The notes under the pieces are model-generated. The model worked only from the letters and a program-made list of their open reading frames with translations. It was not told the origin of the DNA and did no database searches. From the NCBI RefSeq assembly GCF_002575655.3, contig NC_053037.3:447919793-447983792 (forward strand): a stretch of DNA of 64,000 bases, in the 5' to 3' direction. This document shows positions 56,253-64,000 of this stretch, piece after piece. This DNA comes from Aegilops tauschii subsp. strangulata. Its lineage: Eukaryota; Streptophyta; Magnoliopsida; Poales; Poaceae. The position numbers and the translations under genes were made by a program. The stretch's first letter is position 1, and the number at the start of each line of letters is the position of its first letter.

Positions 56253-58130
56253 CGTGTTGGATGTCCCACACGTCAGCGAAAGGAGTGGGACATGAACAGT
56301 GTGGTAGAGCATCTCCACTTCTTCCACTTATGGGTCGGAGACCACACGTAGTAGTACTAGTGGTAAGAACGATACAAAGTGCGACCCGGAGAGAAAGACA
56401 CGTCTAGTTGGAAGGGCTCGGGGCATACAGTAAACAAATATAAAACCTAATATGTGCCTCCAATTAATATAGTAGTAGTAGAGTACTTAGGCACGTACTC
56501 CATAACTTCACCGTGCATTGCACATACAACATTTAGTGGTATGTAGTAAGAGACAAATGCCTATATGCCACACATGTTCATACTATTTGTGCCTTTCTAC
56601 TTCACTTACTGCGCTACATTACGTCCACTCCTGGGTACATGTCCATCTTGTAGTTCTAGTCCCACATGTTCTTCATAGATGGAACGATCCATATCATCGC
56701 AGTTAGTGTGGCTCCCCATGATGGAGACTCATCCGAACTATGGCCAGCCTCGACGCGGAGCAGTCGCGTGCACCGGGAAGCGGCGCTCTCTCGGCCGTCG
56801 CGTTGCTTCAAAGCCGGCGCCAGTGAGAGGTCGCCTCCGCTCTGGCCGGGCACTAATGCGACACTGACGCTCCAGGGCGATGCTGACCGTTTCACGTGGG
56901 AAGCGCGCGCTGGCAAGGGAGTATTGGTTTTGAACCGTTTCAGGTGTAGTACTGGTAGTTTGTAAAACTACTCAATTATTGCACTCAGTTTCCTAAGAAA
57001 TTGTGGTAAAAAACGTTACTCCACAGCCCGCTTCCCTTCTCCTTCCTCTTCCACCGCCCGCGCACGTCCGCGGGAAGCGACTGGTCAACCCTTATACAGG
57101 AGTGCTAGCACAAAAAGATGCATGCATGACCACTAAAATTTCCAGATTAAAGCGCCGCTCTGGCAGGAGTATGGCGTATGTCGTTACCTTCGGTCGGGCC
57201 ATGGCTACAGGGCGACGACGACCAGAAAAGAGGCGGCGGGAGGGGAATGAATGCAGCTACTGTTTGGGTTCGCCGTCCGGCTTAAATAAATGCGAACCAT
57301 CACGTGTACCCGCGGGTGCACAAATTGTAACATACGTGTCTGCTTTAGTGGGCGTCACGTAACTGGTGTGTGTGTGAGATTCTGAGAGTCAGAGTGCATG
57401 TGTGCGACTCTACTCTTCGGACATGTACTCAACCTTTTGCATCGGGATATAAGTATAATGGTATTACACTTTAGCTAGTGATTTACGTGGCCATGTTAAC
57501 GTGGTTGTGTAAAACAAATGCCACTGCCTGCTCGTGATTTGCGTTATATAATTACAAGCAAGATGCTCGTGCATTGCACGGAACATCAATATGCATTTTT
57601 TTACAAAACACCTGTTGTGATTGACCCATGCAGGAGTAATCCCATGTGTGAAAACTAATGATATCTCGAGAATTTTATCGGAAAACTAGTATCTCGAGAA
57701 TTTCATTGAAAAAATGAAAGATGAGAGATAAGGTGAGGAGGAGTGGAGCGTGGTGGTGACTGGTGGTCGGACTGGGTGGAGGCATGGGTATGGACGGTGC
57801 CGGCAGGCGGTAGCGGCCACCATGCTAGATTGTTCCAGAGACTTCCTTTTTTAATTGCTCAGCACTGAGGTTGTGGGAGATAAGGATGTGGAGAGAGGTG
57901 CGGGTATCTTTTGTAAAATTATCATAGTTTTCTTTCTATCCATCAGATATAGATCGGACGGTCTATATTACAAGATGGCAGGCACACCATCATCACCAAC
58001 TCGGTTTTTTATAAGACTAGAGTAGAGATGATAAGTTTACTAACTACTAAAGTAAAGTGGAATTTTTCCATGTTATACAAGTAAATTAAGGTGATTATTT
58101 ATCATACGAGTTAGGTTGGACGAAGGGTGG
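56253..58130. other. no intact gene recognised
   Basis: Includes the block 56857-56912 shared with 54140-54195 and the diverged motif CTCGTGCATTGCACGG at 57553-57584. Several frames of 60-120 codons exist but have no recognisable domain. Confidence 0.4.
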
Positions 58131-58149
58131 TAGGAAAAAATGCTCCGCC

Positions 58150-58224
58150 TAGAGCATGTGTGTGTGTGTGAGAGAGAGATGGAGTCTTAGTGTGTGTGTG
58201 GGGAGGGGTGGGTGGGTGGGGGTG

Positions 58225-58255
<31 letters not shown>

Positions 58256-58280
58256 GCGTGCATGTGTGTGTGTGTGACGC
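58150..58280. repeat. TG/GGTG-rich microsatellite tracts
   Basis: Runs of TGTGTG, GGGTGGG and GAGAGA over 130 bp. Confidence 0.9.
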
Positions 58281-59860
58281 GGGGTCCTCGGTGGCGGATG
58301 TAATTTAAGTGTGCATGGCTTCATCATAGAGAGGTGATGTGTATGGCAGAGGCCACCAACGATGGGGTGCGAGAGAGAAAAGGCCCGTAGAGAGGGAAGA
58401 GAAGGTGTGTGCGCATGAGAGGAGTCGACATCGAGAGAATGTGTTTGTTCGAGAGACACCGAGGAAGACTACTATATATCGATGGCGCATGTAGGCGGGA
58501 ATTAAACGAAGGGATGGTCTTATTGGTTTCGGGGGTATAGGGGAAGAGTGAGAGGGGGGTAGCTAGAAGGAGATTGTTAAGTGTGAGTGTGTGTTTTACC
58601 CATCCAGGCGGAAGTTATGTGCACACAAGAAGAGAACGATTTGATGTGGCGTTAGGGTTGAGGGTAATTAACTACGTATGGAGACATAGAGACCTTGAAC
58701 GTGCATGTGCGAGAGGTATACATGTATACGTGGGATGTGTGTGTGCGCGCGCACATGATCGAGATAAAAGAAAGAAGACATAAGTCATAAGATCAACGAC
58801 ATGGGAGAGACGGATCGGTATGACAATATGCATGTATGTGAGAGTGCAGGGAAGAAGGCCCGACAATTGAGCATGTGTTTTTGTCTTTAAGAGATAGTGG
58901 CGTGGGCTGGAGCATGCATCTATGGCGAGTAGAGGGAGTGAGACACAACGATTGTACAAAAGAGATCAACCTATAAATGCATGTATGGAGAGACATATAT
59001 AGTGTGGGTGATAGGAAGCAAGAGTGCGTGCGAGAAAGAAATGTTGACGGAGAAACTACAGATAGATACAGAGATGGAGATGCTAGCTAGAGGGACATCG
59101 GCTAGTTTGAGTGTTGGAGATGACCGCTGGGTGGTTCGGAGGGTGAAGTTATGTGTGTGTGAGAGAAAGATAAAAAGAGGGCACTTGATTGCATGTAGAG
59201 AGAAACATATATAGTGTGCGTGATAGGAAGCAAGAATGAGGGTGAGAAAGAAGGTTGATGGAGAAACAGATTAATAGAGAGATAAAGATGCTAGCTAGTG
59301 TGCGTTAGTGATAGGAGTCGAGTGGATCAGAAGGCTGAGTTATGTGTGTGGGTGTGAGAGAGATAGAGAGAGGGTGCATGTGAGTCACATACAAACAAAT
59401 ATCAGAGAGAAATGAGATCCCGAGAGACGGAGTTTTGTGTCTGCGAGAGAGAAAGATATTTCACAATGAGAGTGATAGTTAGAGAGACATATGAGGGAGC
59501 GCAAGATATCACTAGGGAGAGAGAGTGTGTGTGAGCGACATACAAGAGAATGGTGGAGAGATATGAGACCCTGGGAGACAGAGTTTGTGTTTGTGTGTGA
59601 GAAAGAGATATTTAAGAGGAAGAGTCGTAGCTTATCATACCTAAGGAGCGAAAGACATCTCTGTGTGAGAGGGGGTGAGCGAGTGGAACACAGGGGAATA
59701 GTAGAGAGAAATGAGACCCCGGGAGACGAAGTTTGTGTTTGTGTGAGAGAAAGAGATTTCACATGGAGAATCATAGTTAGAGACACATAGCAGGGAGCAA
59801 GATATACTTAGAGAGAGATAGAGTGATGAAGGTAGAGGGAGAGAGTATCTTCAGTGTGTT
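58281..59860. repeat. purine-rich region with tandem repeats
   Basis: The plus strand is rich in GAGAGA and GTGTGT. Two units of about 210 bp are marked by ACATATATAGTGTG at about 58993 and 59205. Three units of about 150 bp are marked by GAGATCCCGAGAGACG at 59414 and its GAGACCC variants at 59563 and 59713. Open frames on both strands reflect the composition. Confidence 0.75.
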
Positions 59861-60599
59861 ACGAAGATAAAAGATCATTGTCGATATACAGGTAGCACGA
59901 GAGATACCTGAGAGACGATGAACGCGTATAGGTCTAGAGAGATACTCCTATATAAGCATGAGTGATAGCTATATGAGATGAATATCTGGATTAAACGGGA
60001 TTCAAATATTTTAACTGGAGATCACGACATCGATAATATCATAACGCAAATTGGTGTATCAAACATGCATATTCATTTGAATTTGGGGACACGTGTAATG
60101 TTATATAGTTTATCAATATTAGTGATCCATAGATTCTTTAATTAGAGACAATGCATGGTTTATATGCAATTAATGTCTAAACGGGATTACACTATATGTT
60201 GCATGTGTGAAACACATTATACATGTTTGAGAAGTAAAAAACCGCATGAAACACACATTAATTGGAGACAGTTAGCGAGGAATGCATACATTGGATTTCA
60301 ACATAAAGTGGTTTCAAATATTTGAAAATCCAAATTAAGATGGATACAGCCTTATGAATCTGAGATCCTGCCATTTGTAAACCATATTTATGTATAAAGG
60401 GTGTTGTGCTTTTGAAAGTATATATAAAAAATGATATATATAGAATTTTATTCCAATCGAAAATGGATCCTGCCCGAACAAAAATAGAATACAAATTGGA
60501 TTCGAATTGAGTTGGCACGGTAAACGTGCACTCTGCAAAAATTTGAACGAAGCGGGGAAAGTCGCAGTAATCGCCCGAAACCAAAATCTGCGAGATGGA

Positions 60600-61000
60600 A
60601 ATTACTGCCTATCCCTGCCATGCAAAGCCTATCGGCTCGATTTCTATAGGTTTTGATAGGGGTAGGTTTGTAATTTCACTCAAACGTGACATAACCGCCT
60701 CTCAACCAGATTCATACACGGTGGGCGCCAAAACACAGCGTCTCCTTGGCCGAAATTGACTCCCTCCCCGATTCATACATGGTGGGCGCCAAAAACAAAC
60801 TCTCGTTGGCAAATATTTGGTGTATGCGAGATACCGTCCTATCCCCAACCGACTAATATTGCTGTGATGTAGGAAATTTTAAACGGGGCTAAGTTTGTAA
60901 ATTTCCTCGCATTTGAGACAAGCGTGCCCTGATGACATGGTTCCCCCCTTCCTCTCTCCCTCCATTTCCCCATTCGTACTCCGTGGGCGCCAAAACAACC
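60600..61000. repeat. diverged duplication with GGTGGGCGCCAAAA motif
   Basis: CCTATCCC ... GGGGTAGGTTTGTAATTTC ... GGTGGGCGCCAAAA (60610-60735) recurs as CCTATCCC ... GGGGCTAAGTTTGTAAATTTC ... CGTGGGCGCCAAAA (60838-60995), with another GGTGGGCGCCAAAA at 60781. GGCGCC(AAA) resembles the E2F site core. Confidence 0.6.
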
Positions 61001-61807
61001 TCTCCACCCCAGCCTCCTCCGTCGCCACCCCATCCACCACCGTCCTCCTACACCATGCCGGAGCTGAGACCCCGACGCCGTCGTCCATTACAAGAGATCG
61101 ACCTCTCTCATCCACGGCTTCGGACCGGGATCCTTGCATCCCGTCCTATCGCTTCATCCCCACCGTCGTCCACCTTGCCGGCACCGTTCCTATGACCGTC
61201 TCATCCACCGTGCCCCGCCGCCACCGTCTACCCTCCTAGATCTGCTTCCATGAAGCCGACGGCCATCGCTACCACAACACCATAAAATTCTCAGCAGATG
61301 CATACACGGCACCGCACCAGAGGCGGTACTCTTTCGTATCTGCTCAACTTATTTATCACGGCAAGAAAATAGATCGCCACTGCTTTATTCTGATTTCTTG
61401 TCCATCACTTACTTGCTAGTTGAAAGCAAACATTGGTTGTGAAGTTGCCTTTGTCCGGTTTGCACCTTCAGATCCGCCATGGAACGCTCAACACTATACC
61501 CGCAATGCTTATGGTTTTCCCCTTTTATATTCCACACTAGTTAAATGACAGTAGACTAAATTTCAAAATTGGGTCAGTCGATTTTTCAGAGCTCGCCGGA
61601 GTTTGCCGGTGCGAAGGAAGGGGCCCAGGTGGGGTCAGTGGTTGTGGGGGCGGTGGTGGGGCCTCGTCGAATGAAGAAAACTCGACATGGGTGGGGGTGG
61701 GGGTGGGGGTGGTGGAGGAACACAGGCGGTGGGGGCCGTTGGTTTGGCCGGCGGCCCATGCGGTGTTCTGTATGGGAAGCACAGTATCTTCCTTGTCAGG
61801 AAGAGGA
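61001..61807. other. no recognised gene
   Basis: C-rich sequence at 61000-61240 resembles a 5' UTR or decayed exon, but no frame has a recognisable domain. A GGGGGTG run at 61690-61715 produces low-complexity frames. Confidence 0.4.
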
Positions 61808-62887
61808 CACTACAAAAAAATACACTTCCGTGATGATACGTGTTTGTCACAGTAGGTCGCGTTTTTGTCATGCATGTAGATCCATGACGATTTTATGACA
61901 GAATCAAAATAGTCATACCTGTGCTGTCGTAGAAGTGTTCCATGACATTACCAAAATTATCATCACGGAAGTGTCCACTTCCATGACGATAAATCGCGCG
62001 TCACAGAAGTGCTTTCGTCAAGGGTGACCGACACATGGCATCCCCCATAACGGAACACCGTTAAGCTATCGGGTCCGGTTTTGGATCTGATAACCCGCTA
62101 ACAGCCCCAACCAATGGGGATTTTCCACGTGTAAAATCATCATTGGCTGGAGGAAACACGTGTCGGATCACCGTTGGGACAGATGTCATCCACTCATTGG
62201 ACCGAAGGCGCCTATGATATGTTGACACGTGGCACGGCCGAACAGAGGCCCATTCCTGTGAAAAGTCCAGCCCGTTTGACTTGGTAAAAAGGTGGCGGGC
62301 TGGCCCACGGAAAGCCTGTTAACGGTATGTTTGCATATAGCCCATTTACAGCCCGCTAACCTAGGGCCCGTTACGACCTATCCGAATTAGGCCCAGTAAG
62401 GTCATCTAGGCCGTCCAATATGATTCTAGCCCATTTTAAGTTCCGGCCCATGTATGGCCCATGACGTATTTCGGCCCATATGAGGCCCTTTGTAACTCTT
62501 GGCCCATTAACAGCCCGTGGTGAAACTGGCCCGTAATGAACAGTGTATCACTTTATACCCATTAATGGCCCATTAATCCATTGGGCCATTTGCAGCCAAT
62601 GTTATCTTTCGGCCTTCTCAGGGCCCATTTATTCTTGGGCTCATTTCCAACATTCGGTTACTTACGGCCCGTTACTGCCATTTTCTGCTTGTGGGCCAAA
62701 TTCAGCCCGTGGTTACAGTCGACCCGTTTGTGACCCGTTAATACGTTGGGCCGTTTTCATGGCGTCATCAAATACGGCCTATTAACGACGGCACGTTATG
62801 GTCGGCCCATGAACGGACGACTCCACTCTAGCCCGTTTACGGCCATAATGTGGTCTATTTTTGGCCCATGTTTGGCCAATCGATCAT

Positions 62888-63049
62888 ACGGCCCGTATAA
62901 GGCCCATTGATGATACGGCCCGTAGAAGGCCCATTGTTTCTACGGCCCGTAGAAGGCCCATTGTTTTTATGGCCCGTAGAAGGCCCATTGTTTCTATGGA
63001 CCATAGAAGGCCCATTGTTTCTACGGCCAGTAGGAGGCCCAGTGTCACT
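62888..63049. repeat. 27 bp tandem repeat, six copies, in the CACTA element
   Basis: ACGGCCCGTAGAAGGCCCAT and variants start at 62888, 62915, 62942, 62969, 62996 and 63023. Confidence 0.92.
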
Positions 63050-63370
63050 ACAGTAAATATGTAGCCCATGGTTATTGTGGCCTAGTTTTAAAAAATAGGT
63101 TATTGCGGCCACTAGCAAACCGCGGAAAAAGAACTGCACTGACTACAAGCAAACAAATAAACAAGACAATAAGGAAATAAATAAGCAGCAAACTTACGCT
63201 AGGCTATCACGGCCATTACACATATTACATCCACTGGGCATCAAAGTTCGGCACCAGTGCAAATAAACGCGCCGACAAAAGAATATATAAAACTGAGAGC
63301 ACTTCAGAAGGCACTAGGCCTAGCCAGGTCGGGCCCCCCAAACAGCCGAACAAGCTGATTAGACCTCAGT

Positions 63371-63681
63371 TATGTCAACAATAGATGCATCACCGGTAGC
63401 TGTATGGCATGATGGTGCACAAGGCAGTCCTCTGACATCTTCATTACATCTTTGACATCAAGTCGGAGCTGAGCTGAAGCAAGCCTTTCCGCTTTAAGTT
63501 GAGACTGAAGAAGTCGAACTGATTGAGGCAGCGACTGCACAGAGGTTGTCTCACACCTGCTGGTGAGTAGCTTCAACTCACTGCCTTCATCAAGACAGGA
63601 CCTTGGGGTCATCTCGCTGTCCTCAAGATGGTTTGGCTCACTATCTTCCCTAAAGTTCTGCCTGGCATAAGAGATACGACT
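63371..63681 (-). pseudogene. minus-strand exon of CACTA element, coiled coil
   Basis: A frame on the minus strand follows a good acceptor (TTGTTTCTCTTTCAG, ending at 63682) and reads SRISYARQNFREDSEPNHLE, then a helical segment QSVRLLQSQLKAERLASAQL likely to form a coiled coil. In one frame it ends at 63370; in the next it ends DASIVDITEV just beyond, and which is original is unclear. CACTA elements often carry a second ORF of this sort besides transposase. The upstream exons are outside the window. Confidence 0.35.
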
Positions 63682-64000
63682 CTGAAAGAGAAACAAGGAG
63701 ACACGTAACAGGTTTCACAATTATATAAGCAAATAAATGGATCTGTTCTGCATTAGGAACATGTTTTTACAACTACAATTTGAAACTGGTAGTTGTTGCA
63801 AACATCCAATCAGATGTAGACAGCAAAGCAAACAGGAGTGGAGGAAATGATGCCTATCCAAATCTATACTAGAACAAAGTTTGAAGGCTTGAGAAGGATG
63901 AACTTACATTACATGTTAACATGGGCTGGACAAAGCCCTTCTCCATGTTGATGGAAGGATAATTCAATAAATTCCCCAAAGAAAATTCTTTATAAGTGTT

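Larger units (their letters stand above)
61808..64000. mobile_element. CACTA element, left end, continuing past the window
   Basis: It begins CACTACAAAAAAATACACTTC at 61808, the terminus of a common Triticeae CACTA family, preceded by GGA as the probable duplicated 3 bp. The first 240 bp have CATGACGA/TCGTCATG-type words in both orientations. From 62220 the sequence is dense in GGCCCA and its complement. The right end is outside. Confidence 0.92.

Noticed and set aside
57003..57362. 119-codon plus-strand frame
   Set aside because: GC-rich chance frame without domain, splice context or similarity to its neighbours.
58187..59790. His/Thr-, Ser/Leu- and Arg/Glu-rich frames
   Set aside because: Products of TG and GA repeats.
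62543..63139. Frames with repeated NNGPSTGR / ARRRPIVSMA words
   Set aside because: They are translations of the 27 bp tandem repeat; the repeat length keeps the frame open on both strands.

Overview
The window is nuclear DNA of a large-genome grass, most likely wheat or a close Triticeae relative. The evidence is transposon families I recognise by sequence: an Angela/BARE-type Ty1/copia element with its LTR, a plant RTE LINE tail, CACTA ends, Sabrina-like Athila sequence, and Stowaway MITEs with CTCCCTCCGT ends. No intact conventional host gene is visible. About 45 kb on the left is nested transposons; from 42.6 to 61.8 kb lies a less repetitive stretch of MITEs, local duplications and small decayed genes; a CACTA element runs off the right edge.

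Layout. 1-3873: 3' part of a decayed Angela-type copia element, its 3' LTR cut at 3873 by the next insertion. 3874-18540: a minus-strand Ty3/gypsy element of the Tat lineage, with gag-protease, RT, two RNase H domains and integrase, all broken by stops. It carries an antisense spliced gene whose promoter and first coding exon lie inside the LTR. Its 5' LTR is cut at 18540. 18541-22933: a CACTA-like fragment with a tandem array of about 503 bp units and a small two-exon, possibly B3-like gene. 22934-23219 plus 37799-38184: one LTR fragment split by the next element. 23225-37793: a complete but inactive minus-strand chromovirus (Tekay-like) with target-site duplication AATTT, itself holding a 1957 bp non-autonomous CACTA element (in its 3' LTR) and a solo Angela LTR (in gag). 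38185-42553: Sabrina-like Athila sequence interrupted by an unassigned 927 bp insertion and by a 5'-truncated RTE LINE with a 10 bp target-site duplication.

42.6-61.8 kb: three Stowaway elements or remnants, a 285 bp MITE, two copies of an 87-90 bp palindromic MITE, several direct duplications, and three small gene-like loci (50.5, 53.4 and 55.2 kb), two of them clearly broken. 58.1-59.9 kb is purine-rich and partly tandemly repeated. 61808-64000 is the left end of a second CACTA element with dense GGCCCA motifs, a 27 bp tandem repeat and a minus-strand coiled-coil exon.

The protein-coding content is almost all retrotransposon polyprotein in decay. Many stops look like C-to-T changes on one strand or the other, as expected for methylated repeats. 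Family and lineage names come from recognised motifs, not from database searches; exon limits are read from GT/AG sites and reading frame only.
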